64,000 nucleotides of DNA from JAZGER01 sp036480335 (GTDB taxonomy: Bacteria; Pseudomonadota; Gammaproteobacteria; DSM-19610). The stretch spans positions 36,094 through 100,093 of the forward strand of contig JAZGGH010000025.1 in assembly GCA_036480335.1 (NCBI GenBank), in the 5' to 3' direction. The notes below the pieces were generated by a model that was not told the DNA's origin, searched no databases, and saw only the letters and a list, made by a program, of their open reading frames with translations. The translations under genes and the position numbers were made by a program. Positions 33,535 through 40,793 of this stretch are shown piece after piece (positions within the stretch are counted from its first letter, which is position 1; every line of letters starts with the position of its first letter).

Positions 33535-34336
33535 CTAAAAACGCAAAACCGCACCAAGAGAAAAGCCATCACTTTCCGCATCATTCTCAAAATCTGTAGT
33601 GTCATATGAGGCTGTTAACGACAGATTCCTGTTAAAAAACCAGGAACCAAAAATACTGTAGGTAGAAAATTCATTGTCTTCATCATCAAAAAATAACGTA
33701 GAACCCCCTATACCAATATGCCGCACTGGGTAGTAAGTCAATGAACCGCCATAAATCAAAGCGTTATTACCCTGATCGACATCATTAATAGCGATAGCAC
33801 CGGTCAGGCTGATATTGTCACCCCCAGGAATACCTACCAGGTGCACAATATCGACGTTATAAGTATTACTCTCTCTCTCCTTCATCACTGTAACTAAATG
33901 TAAGCGTCGTATTTTCTGCAACATACTTGCCTAAAGACAGATCCCACGCATGATCAGTGTCACCATCGAATTCGTTCCGGTTGAAAGTCGCACCCAGTAT
34001 CCACCCCCTGTTTGCGCTTACATATCGGCCACCCAAAACATACTCATCGACATCAAAATTTATATTTCCTGAATCAATAGCAGTAGTATTATATTCTGCA
34101 ATCAGGCTTGACGCACGATCGACAAAGGCGGCCATCACTAATGGGCCTTTACTATCATCTACCTTATTAAAGTAAAATTCACCACTTATCCCTTTGATCT
34201 CACTATCAATATCAAAACTCGGAGTGCTATATTCACCTTTGATGTAGGTTGGCACAACCTCGAATTGATACTGTTCTGCATGACAAAAATTACTGACAAG
34301 AAATGCCAGACTGACTGATATTAAGGGGTGTTTCAT
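33535..34336 (-). pseudogene. Outer-membrane beta-barrel protein, frameshifted at a dinucleotide run
   Basis: Two consecutive frames form one protein of about 267 residues. The first (34336 to 33866) has a signal peptide (ISVSLAFLVSNFCHA) and alternating beta strands (QYQFEVVPTYIKGEY, DEYVLGGRYVSANRGWILGA) and stops after YSDEGERE. The second (33924 to 33535) resumes with SNTYNVDIVHLVG and ends SLGAVLRF, with the C-terminal Phe of a BAM substrate. The break is inside a (CT)5 run at 33869–33878; adding one dinucleotide unit restores the frame GERESNTYN. So the gene is either phase-variable, a recent pseudogene, or a sequencing artefact. No specific family recognised. Confidence 0.7.
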
Positions 34337-34580
34337 AACTTATACTCATTCGATTATTTAAGTTATAATTGGCAGTCTTTTATTTATCTTTGACCCTGTC
34401 TTATCCAAAAACATGGGGGCACTGCTCAATTAATCACTTAACCTGTTGTTTCCAGTACACGAATATCCAATCAAATGGGTCAGGCATGTTTGACAAGCTT
34501 GGCCGTATTATCCAGAAAACGGAATCAATAGAAGGATCGAAAAAAGGGCTGTTTGTTCGCTGGTAATTTGGGAAATAACA
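34337..34580. other. Non-coding stretch with a short orphan frame
   Basis: Contains no recognisable gene. A 26-codon frame at 34484–34564 (MFDKLGRIIQKTESIEG…) has no support beyond an ATG. It separates the frameshifted porin-like gene from the second copy of the operator array. Confidence 0.4.
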
Positions 34581-34582
34581 CT

Positions 34583-34621
34583 ATCACGCGATGGTCACAT
34601 AATAATCACAAATGTGTCACA
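34583..34621 (-). promoter_or_regulatory. Second copy of the four-unit YGTGAY array
   Basis: ATCACG (34583), GTCACA (34594), ATCACA (34605) and GTCACA (34616) are exactly 11 bp apart, as in the copy at 32295–32333, with only one mismatch over the ~43 nt that cover the array. It lies immediately downstream of the kinase stop codon and about 250 bp upstream of the frameshifted outer-membrane gene. Confidence 0.6.
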
Positions 34622-34632
34622 GGCTGATCAGG

Positions 34633-36117
34633 CTACCCATTAGTCGCAGACTGGAGGTTGAAAGAGAAGGAAGAACCTTGTTGCAGTTGGCTACTGACCT
34701 GCAGGTGACTGCCATGCAGGTCAACAATGCGTTGGGCGATGGCAAGTCCAAGGCCAGTACCTTTGTCGTCACTGCTACTGCCAGATGATTTCTGGTAAAA
34801 ACGATCAAATATATACGGGATATCCTCGGCTGGAATTCCGCAACCGGTATCGATGACACTGACGGTAATTTCGTGAGCTTCATTTTCATCCAGTTGCAGG
34901 CATATCTCTCCACCGGCCGGCGTATTGCGCATGGCGTTTTCAATCAGGTTATCCAGAACACGTTCGATCAGGGCAATGTCAGCTTCAGCAAAGGTGTTAG
35001 TGGTGTTCATTGCTATCCGCAGAGAGAGGCCCTGTTGCTGGCAATGCAATTCAAATTTCTGGCTGACATCGTGGATCAGTTCGCTGATGGAAAAATGTTC
35101 GAGTCGGGGTTTTAGTTCTCTGGCATCAAGTTTTGCCAGCTCAAACAAGTCATCAATGCGCCTGTTGAGGATATCGGCATGGCGTTTTGCTATTCCCAGG
35201 TATTCCTGCCGGTCCGTGCTGGAAAGCGTTTCATTCTTGATTTCAAGCGTTTCGATATAGCCTCTTAGTGATGCAAGCGGGGTACGTAAATCATGAGAGA
35301 CATTGGCGATCAGTTCTCGACGTAAACTGTCTGTTTTCTGTAGCTGTGTCATTTGTGAATGGATGCGGTCTGTCATGGCGGCAAAAGTGATATTCAGTTG
35401 ATCAATTTCATCCGGTTGTTGTCGGGGTTTGTGAGAGTGGGTCGCTGCCTCGCGATGCTCGGAAGGTTTGAACGCTTGCATCGAGGTGCTTAATCGTCTC
35501 AGACGCCGAGTGAGTAAAAAGAAAATGACCAGTGCGGCAATTAAAGAAAATAACAGGCCGGCAATCAGAAAACTGCTGGCCCAGCGCAGAATGCGGCTGT
35601 TCTGCAGCATCTGGGAAAGTTGTTCAACCTGTTCACCGCCGAGAATGGCGTAAATATAGCCCTGTCTGCTATTATTTTCGCCGGCAATGGGTGCTACCGA
35701 AAATACTTTTTTCCGATCAATGCTGCGTGGATCATCACCCATCAGCGGTAATTGAGTGCGGTTGTTCAGCAGGGCAAGTAGCGGTTGCAGGGAGACCTTT
35801 TTACGCCGTATCTTTTTGGGTGAGGCGGAAAAAGCCAGGATGTTTCCTGTGGCATCCAGCAGGTAAAGCTCCACGCTCGGGTTGATGATCATCAGTTCAT
35901 GGAACAGGTTTTCCAGATTTTTCTGGTTAATGTCGCCTTTTTCCATCAGCAGATATTCATCGACTATATGGGGTGCCAGATCGATGTTGAGATGCTGGCT
36001 AATTTCCTGCTGGTATAGGCGGGCAGAGTAAAGAGAAGCAATGATCAGGGCTGACCCAGTCAGACAGAATAACAGAAACAAAACCAGAGCAAGTTTGGCA
36101 TACAGGGAACGGAACAT
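34633..36117 (-). CDS. Sensor histidine kinase of an OmpR-type two-component system
   Basis: A 494-residue inner-membrane kinase: TM1 about residues 7–30 (LALVLFLLFCLTGSALIIAS), a periplasmic sensor of ~150 residues, TM2 about 180–205, a HAMP domain, HisKA with the His in ANVSHDLRTPLASLRGY, and HATPase with NLIENAMRNTP, VIDTGCGIPAED and DKGTGLGLAIAQRI. Its start overlaps the response regulator stop by 1 nt. The signal is not known. Its target genes may include the spondin gene next to the operator array. Confidence 0.92.
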   Translation of the reverse strand: MFRSLYAKLALVLFLLFCLTGSALIIASLYSARLYQQEISQHLNIDLAPHIVDEYLLMEKGDINQKNLENLFHELMIINPSVELYLLDATGNILAFSASPKKIRRKKVSLQPLLALLNNRTQLPLMGDDPRSIDRKKVFSVAPIAGENNSRQGYIYAILGGEQVEQLSQMLQNSRILRWASSFLIAGLLFSLIAALVIFFLLTRRLRRLSTSMQAFKPSEHREAATHSHKPRQQPDEIDQLNITFAAMTDRIHSQMTQLQKTDSLRRELIANVSHDLRTPLASLRGYIETLEIKNETLSSTDRQEYLGIAKRHADILNRRIDDLFELAKLDARELKPRLEHFSISELIHDVSQKFELHCQQQGLSLRIAMNTTNTFAEADIALIERVLDNLIENAMRNTPAGGEICLQLDENEAHEITVSVIDTGCGIPAEDIPYIFDRFYQKSSGSSSDDKGTGLGLAIAQRIVDLHGSHLQVSSQLQQGSSFSFNLQSATNG

Positions 36118-36824
36118 CAGGCGTTGCCTGGCTCGGAAAATTTATACCCGACGCCCCAGACAGTCTGGATATATTTTGCATTCGTCGGGTCTGCCTCAAT
36201 TTTCTTTCGCAGGCGATTGATATGGGAATTGACGGTATGTTCATAGCCATCGTGTCCATAACCCCAAACCTGATCGAGTAGCTGGGTGCGGCTATAGACG
36301 CGCCCGGGATGGCGGGCAAAATGCAGCAGTAGTTCAAATTCGCGTGCGGTAAGATCGATAGATTGCTGGTTGATCATGACCAGACGCTTGTCAATATCAA
36401 TCTGCATGTCAGCAAGCTGAAGGATTTCGCTGTCTTCACCCTGCAAGGATTGATTGATGGCTGTCCGGCGTACCAGTGCCTTGATACGCGCGAGTAATTC
36501 CTTGATCGAGAAAGGTTTGGTGAGATAATCGTCGGCACCCAGTTCAAGGCCAAGTACTCGGTCAAGCTCCGATGCCTTTGCTGTCAGCATAAGAATCGGG
36601 GTGAGATTATCAGTCGCACGCAGGCGGCGGCAAATTTCGATGCCATCCATTTCCGGTAGCATGAGGTCTAGAACGATAACATCGAAAGCATTCTTCTGGG
36701 CTAAATTTAGCCCGGCCGTGCCTGTGTGGGATAATTCAACAGCAAATGAAAGGTCGCGCAGGTGTAAGGCGATCAGATTGGCGATGTCTTTGTCATCTTC
36801 AATAACGAGTATCTGTTTTTGCAT
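36117..36824 (-). CDS. OmpR/PhoB-family response regulator
   Basis: A 235-residue regulator with an N-terminal receiver (acidic pair in VIEDDKDIANL, phospho-Asp in VIVLDLMLPEMDG, Lys in YLTKPFSIKELL) and a C-terminal winged-helix domain (ARHPGRVYSRTQLLDQVWG, HINRLRKKIEADP). Such regulators bind direct repeats spaced about one helical turn. Two TGTGAT units 11 bp apart lie 24–40 bp before its own start, suggesting autoregulation. Transcribed with the kinase. Confidence 0.94.
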   Translation of the reverse strand: MQKQILVIEDDKDIANLIALHLRDLSFAVELSHTGTAGLNLAQKNAFDVIVLDLMLPEMDGIEICRRLRATDNLTPILMLTAKASELDRVLGLELGADDYLTKPFSIKELLARIKALVRRTAINQSLQGEDSEILQLADMQIDIDKRLVMINQQSIDLTAREFELLLHFARHPGRVYSRTQLLDQVWGYGHDGYEHTVNSHINRLRKKIEADPTNAKYIQTVWGVGYKFSEPGNA

Positions 36825-36847
36825 ACCGCTATCCTACGCCAAACAAA

Positions 36848-36864
36848 ATCACAAAATCATCACA
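36848..36864 (-). promoter_or_regulatory. Two-unit TGTGAT direct repeat before the response regulator gene
   Basis: On the plus strand ATCACA at 36848 and ATCACA at 36859, an exact 11-bp period; on the minus strand TGTGAT-N5-TGTGAT. The spacing and unit match the arrays at 32295 and 34583, so this is probably the autoregulatory site. Confidence 0.6.
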
Positions 36865-36917
36865 TTCGGGATCAGAAGACTATTTTGGATCCCGTTGTGA
36901 GATTTCGAAGGTGCAGA

Positions 36918-37574
36918 TTATTGCTTGTTTTTCAGTTTTGCCTGGGCTCGTCCGGGAGGGGGTGGTGGCGCAACTGACCAGGGGGGTGGCGGTGGTTGCC
37001 AGCCAGAATGCGGTGCAGCACCACGCGCCATTTGTTCCATCTGCTGTTTCCAGCTATCCAGCTTCCATTGCTGATGACGACGAAAATTTTCAAATTCCTG
37101 TCGTTGATGCGTATCAAAATGGGTTTGTTCCTGCGCCTGATACCAGGCGAATTTTTCTGAATCCTTACGTTGTTTAATGCCGAAGCCGTTGCGTTCGCGT
37201 TCCTGATGCAGACGAAAATTATCCCAGTCCCGATCCCACCAGTCTTCTTCCAGGTCTTCAGGTGAGTTATCGACCTGTGATGCTGGTGTGTTACCGGTGG
37301 GGGTCTTAGACTGTTTTGTTGAGGTTTCCGGGGTTTTTGATGAAGCTCCAGGAGCCGCAGCCGTGGTTGTGGGTTCTGCGGGTTGCTCAGCACCAGGCAG
37401 AGGGGTTTGCAGAATTTCCTTGATCCGTTCGAGAATGGAGACTTCTTCCTCCATTTCATCGGGATCGGAATGACTCGGCTGCGAGGTTTTGGCAGGAGTT
37501 GTTCCGGGCAGTGGCGCGTTCAGTATCTTGCCAAGTTGTTCGAAAAAACTTTCGTCGTTTGCCTGATTATCCAT
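36918..37574 (-). CDS. Pro/Gln-rich hydrophilic protein with two PLPG motifs
   Basis: A 218-residue soluble protein I do not recognise. It contains a duplicated short motif: FFEQLGKILNAPLPGTTP near the N-terminus and LERIKEILQTPLPGAEQP about 35 residues later. A Pro/Thr/Ala-rich disordered linker follows, then a charged helical region with recurring F-x(2)-H/Y-Q-x(2)-E/Q-R patterns (DNFRLHQERERNGF, FAWYQAQEQTHF, FENFRRHQQWKLD), and a proline-rich tail (QPPPPPWSVAPPPPPG). It is likely cytoplasmic and flexible. It lies directly upstream of the GlsB-like gene (25 bp from it), both on the minus strand. Confidence 0.6.
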   Translation of the reverse strand: MDNQANDESFFEQLGKILNAPLPGTTPAKTSQPSHSDPDEMEEEVSILERIKEILQTPLPGAEQPAEPTTTAAAPGASSKTPETSTKQSKTPTGNTPASQVDNSPEDLEEDWWDRDWDNFRLHQERERNGFGIKQRKDSEKFAWYQAQEQTHFDTHQRQEFENFRRHQQWKLDSWKQQMEQMARGAAPHSGWQPPPPPWSVAPPPPPGRAQAKLKNKQ

Positions 37575-37599
37575 TGTTATCTCCTGTTATTTCCAGTGG

Positions 37600-37857
37600 T
37601 TACTGGCTTTTGAGTTTGCCAGCAGACCAGATTAGCAACAGGGCACCAAGCAGTGCAGCGATAAAAGAACCGACGATACCAGCGGTACCGGCAGCCCCGG
37701 CCATCGCGAGGATATAGCCGCCAACAACACCGCCAGCACAGCCGAGGATAATATCTCCAATGGTACCAAAGGGTGAATTACCACCAATAATTTTTCGTGC
37801 CAGCAGGCCAGCTGCTGCGCCGATAACGAGCCATACGAGTAAAGTCCAGAGTGCCAT
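37600..37857 (-). CDS. GlsB/YeaQ/YmgE-family small membrane protein
   Basis: An 85-residue glycine-rich membrane protein with three hydrophobic segments: LLVWLVIGAAAGLLARKIIG, FGTIGDIILGCAGGVVGGYI and IVGSFIAALLGALLLIWSAG. This is the pattern of the transglycosylase-associated/GlsB family, linked to envelope stress. I start at 37857 (MALWTLLVW) with an AGGAGA site; the ORF's earlier ATG at 37908 lacks support. Confidence 0.88.
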   Translation of the reverse strand: MALWTLLVWLVIGAAAGLLARKIIGGNSPFGTIGDIILGCAGGVVGGYILAMAGAAGTAGIVGSFIAALLGALLLIWSAGKLKSQ

Positions 37858-37997
37858 TTGTATTCTCCTGATGAGTTTGATAAGTAACGAATTACAATAT
37901 ATTAGCATATTCTAAAATAATATGTGTGCTTTGCTCTAATTAAATTATTGGGATATGGCAGAGGCCTTCCAGGCAATCCTGAATATGTCACAGCATC

Positions 37998-38159
37998 ATG
38001 CGACAGTGTGAAAAATATCTGCCAGGAAAGGGCGTTGCAGAAGGGAGTCTAAAAGCGCAGGGTTATGGCTTGGATCAGCAGTTACCACTAATGAGAAGCA
38101 AACGGGGGTGGACAAGTCGTCGGGATAAGAGGTGTATCTGGAAAAACAGATTGAATTAG
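37998..38159 (+). pseudogene. Relic of an OmpA C-terminal domain
   Basis: A 53-codon frame reading EKYLPGKGVAEGSLKAQGYG…, closely matching the peptidoglycan-binding OmpA/Pal domain (usual form VKKYLVGKGV…RLxAxGYGxxxP). The tail GWTSRRDKRCIW corresponds to the usual GRAxNRRVE. Upstream, NMSQHHATV in another frame matches the preceding LSQxRAxxV strand, so there is a frameshift; the N-terminal part of any gene is absent. It fills the 337-bp gap between the GlsB-like and TusE-like genes. Confidence 0.6.
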
Positions 38160-38194
38160 GGAAGGCGAGCGGTCGCTGCCTTCCCCGGATTCTA

Positions 38195-38488
38195 TTATAC
38201 GCAACCGGTGGGTTTAGGTAGTCCACCATATTTTGAAATGGGTTTCATCGGACCAGTCATCCACATTTTAAAGATTTCTTTCTGATCCCTACCAATGAAT
38301 TTTGCGAATTTTCGAATAGGCGGCACGACATTCTGATCGTCATAGTACTCACGCGCCTTGAGTATTTGATCCCATTTTTCGTCTGATAACTCAATGCCAT
38401 CGGCATCGGCCATAGCCTGGGCAATTTCGGGTGTCCAGTCGCTCATGTCGACCAGGTAACCGTCGCCGTCTCTTGCAGGAATATCCAT
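38195..38488 (-). CDS. TusE/DsrC-family sulfur-carrier protein
   Basis: A 97-residue protein ending GLPKPTGCV, the conserved C-terminal arm of DsrC/TusE with the penultimate Cys that carries sulfur. The second DsrC cysteine, ten residues earlier, is replaced by a Ser in PISKYGG, so this is TusE-like (thiouridine synthesis relay) or a non-dissimilatory RspA-type protein, not true sulfite-reductase DsrC. I take ATG 38488 (MDIPARDGDG) since AGGATGG is at proper distance; 38497 is adjacent to AAGG. No tusBCD or dsr genes nearby. Confidence 0.88.
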   Translation of the reverse strand: MDIPARDGDGYLVDMSDWTPEIAQAMADADGIELSDEKWDQILKAREYYDDQNVVPPIRKFAKFIGRDQKEIFKMWMTGPMKPISKYGGLPKPTGCV

Positions 38489-38648
38489 TACTACCATCCT
38501 TATTGTACAAAGTTTTATTCATTAGTAAAAATAGCACAATCAGCGCTGTGGCGACAGCGCCAAGACCCTACAAATTACGCGGCTAACGGACGGATCTGGA
38601 TAGATTACGTGGCCAGAAAGGGTGTCGATTTCATCTGTTATACTCTAA

Positions 38649-38724
38649 GGAGCCTCTGATTAATTCTGAATGAAGCTGGCCATTCTGAGTGCAAGATACG
38701 ATTTCATGATTGATCTGAGGCCCC
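38649..38724. mobile_element. MITE copy A (short, inverted relative to copy B)
   Basis: Terminal inverted repeats GGAGCCTCTGAT and ATCTGAGGCCCC bound 76 bp. The inverse complement shares with the element at 56493–56634 the stretch ATCTTGCACTC-x-GAAT-x-GCCAGC close to the terminus. The left flank is CTAA; no exact target duplication is seen on the right, suggesting decay or an internal deletion. It lies in the 260-bp gap before the DUF3820 gene. Confidence 0.6.
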
Positions 38725-38758
38725 CTGGATTTATGACGGTTAGGCTGCTTCGGTGAGT

Positions 38759-39013
38759 ATGAGTATGGGCGTAGATGATCAATCTCTGGATTTTGATCCA
38801 ACAATTTTACTGCGTCTGGCTGAGTACAGGATGCCATTCGGGAAATATACCGATCGGCTCCTGATTGATCTTCCAGAGCCTTATGTTATCTGGTTTGCTA
38901 ACGAAGGCTTTCCCCGGGGTGAACTGGGGGATATGTTGAGAATTACCCATGAAATCAAGGTGAATGGTCTTGAATACCTGTTTGAGCCATTGCGCAGCAT
39001 AAAAAACAGATAA
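38759..39013 (+). CDS. DUF3820 family protein
   Basis: A protein of about 84 residues with the family signature MPFGKYTDRLLIDLPEPYVI, then WFANEGFPRGELGDMLRI and EIKVNGLEYLFEPLR. Known as a small conserved protein of uncertain role, once labelled a quorum-sensing-regulated virulence factor. The start is one of three nearby Met/Val codons (38753 GTG, 38759 ATG, 38765 ATG); none has a strong ribosome site. Confidence 0.88.
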   Translation: MSMGVDDQSLDFDPTILLRLAEYRMPFGKYTDRLLIDLPEPYVIWFANEGFPRGELGDMLRITHEIKVNGLEYLFEPLRSIKNR

Positions 39014-39037
39014 ACCCATTATTGATCCTGTAAGCGT

Positions 39038-39046
39038 TGCTATAAT
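39038..39046 (+). promoter_or_regulatory. Extended -10 promoter for tamA
   Basis: TGCTATAAT is a perfect extended -10 element ending 16 bp before the TTG start of tamA, in the 49-bp gap after the DUF3820 gene. Confidence 0.55.
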
Positions 39047-39062
39047 TTAGAGTAACAATATA

Positions 39063-40793
39063 TTGTCCCAACGGTGTTTGACTTTCCTGTTTCTGTTGAT
39101 ATTTTCTCAGCCGCTGTTGGCTGAAGAAAAACTGATGCCTGAATTGATCATTTCAGGCATTGAGAACGAACGTGAAGAAAACGTCAGGGCGTTTGTGAAT
39201 CTATCGCGTTTAGAGTGTGATGAACCGAACTGGCGCCTGGAAAAAGTTAAATCCGATGCCATTGAAAAAACACAGCAGGCATTACGTGCCCTGGGTTATT
39301 ATCGGCCTGTTATTGAGGCCAGTATTCAACGTGATGCAGGCTGCTGGGTGCTTGCAATCCATGCACAGCAAGGGCCGCAGGTAACCATAGCTTCGGTGTC
39401 TATTCAGATGCCAGTTGAGCTGGCGCAGCTGGATGCGATGAAAACTCTGCTGGATGATTTTCCCCTGCGTCGTCAACGTGATCTGAATCACGCAGATTAT
39501 CAATCTGCAAAGAGCCAATTGATAAAAAATGCTTATCGCTACGGTTTTTTTGAAAGCGTTTTCAAGCGCCATGAGCTGAAAGTTGATCCGGTGCAGGGGA
39601 CGGCAAGCATACTCCTGCAACTGGATACGGGGCCGCGTTATCGGCTGGGAGATGTCAACATCAGTCAGGAGGATGCAAAAGACCGTTTCATTCAGCAATT
39701 TATTCGTTTGAAACAAGGTGACTGGTTCGATAGCCGTGAGATTTCCAGGCAACAACAGATACTCAATGATAGTGGTTATTTTAGTCAGGTTGAGATTAAC
39801 GCTGACCAGTCTGCAAACAGCGCAGCAGAAGTGCCTGTGGAAATACGCCTGACGGCGCGAAAACAGTATGCTTACCGCATCGGTGCTGGAATTTCGACAG
39901 ATATCGGTGTGCGTGGCAGCTTTCGTATGGAGAATCGGCGTGTCAATCGCCGTGGACATACTTATTTGCTGGACTCAACCTGGTCTCCAGTGGTTTCGGA
40001 AACCGATTTTAATTATGGTATTCCACTTGGCGACAGTGGTCAGTATCGTGTTGATCTTGGTGCAGGGTTTCGGCGTGAAAACACCGATACCAGTACCAGT
40101 ACGCTGTATAAACTCGGTGCTGGCCTGACCCGGCAAATGAGCGAAGGCTGGAAACGTACACTGTCTCTGGACTGGTCACGGGAAGATTTTGAAGTGGCTG
40201 ATATAAGCGACATCACGACTTTGCTGATACCGGGTGTCAGCTGGAGCAAAACGGTCCGTGATCACCCGCTCTATCCTTCGCGTGGCTGGCGTGTGTATCT
40301 CAATATTTCTGCTGCCAGTGAAAAACTGTTTTCTGATGTCGATATGCTACAGGTAAATGGCAGCCTTAAAACAGTGCATACATTTGACAAGCTGCGGCTG
40401 ATTGGTCGAGTGGGTGCGGGTTCTACGCGCGTCAATGATTTTGATAAATTACCGACTTCACTGCGTTTCTTTGCCGGTGGTGACAGCAGTGTGCGTGGTT
40501 TTTCCTATAAGTCGCTGGGGCCGGTGAATGACAACGATGAAGTCACCGGAGGGCGGCACTATCTGGCTGCAAGTGCGGAAATAGACTTCCCGTTTCGGAA
40601 TAAATGGAGCGTTGCAGCATTTTTTGATGCCGGTAATGCATTCAATGATTTACGCGATTACGAGCTGAAGAAATCAGTGGGCATCGGTATCCGTTTCCAT
40701 TCGCCGATTGGCCCCATACGTCTTGATGTGGCACAAGATCTGGATAGAGAGAAGGGCTTGCGCCTGCATATTAGTATGGGGCCAGATTTATGA
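39063..40793 (+). CDS. tamA: TamA, outer-membrane Omp85 subunit of the TAM translocation complex
   Basis: A 576-residue Omp85 protein. A signal peptide (CLTFLFLLIFSQPLLAEE) is followed by three POTRA domains (about 20–260; e.g. QALRALGYYRPVIEASI, RYGFFESVFKRHELKV, ILNDSGYFSQVEINAD) and a 16-strand barrel with the Omp85 motif RFFAGGDSSVRGFSYKSLGP and a final strand ending LHISMGPDL. It pairs with TamB to move lipids or autotransporters across the periplasm. The start is a TTG codon. Overlaps tamB by 4 nt. Confidence 0.94.
   Translation: MSQRCLTFLFLLIFSQPLLAEEKLMPELIISGIENEREENVRAFVNLSRLECDEPNWRLEKVKSDAIEKTQQALRALGYYRPVIEASIQRDAGCWVLAIHAQQGPQVTIASVSIQMPVELAQLDAMKTLLDDFPLRRQRDLNHADYQSAKSQLIKNAYRYGFFESVFKRHELKVDPVQGTASILLQLDTGPRYRLGDVNISQEDAKDRFIQQFIRLKQGDWFDSREISRQQQILNDSGYFSQVEINADQSANSAAEVPVEIRLTARKQYAYRIGAGISTDIGVRGSFRMENRRVNRRGHTYLLDSTWSPVVSETDFNYGIPLGDSGQYRVDLGAGFRRENTDTSTSTLYKLGAGLTRQMSEGWKRTLSLDWSREDFEVADISDITTLLIPGVSWSKTVRDHPLYPSRGWRVYLNISAASEKLFSDVDMLQVNGSLKTVHTFDKLRLIGRVGAGSTRVNDFDKLPTSLRFFAGGDSSVRGFSYKSLGPVNDNDEVTGGRHYLAASAEIDFPFRNKWSVAAFFDAGNAFNDLRDYELKKSVGIGIRFHSPIGPIRLDVAQDLDREKGLRLHISMGPDL

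Noticed and set aside
38155..38190. GGGAAGGC…GCCTTCCC hairpin near the TusE-like stop as a terminator
   Set aside because: The stem is good but there is no T-run on the minus strand after it, so termination is not supported.
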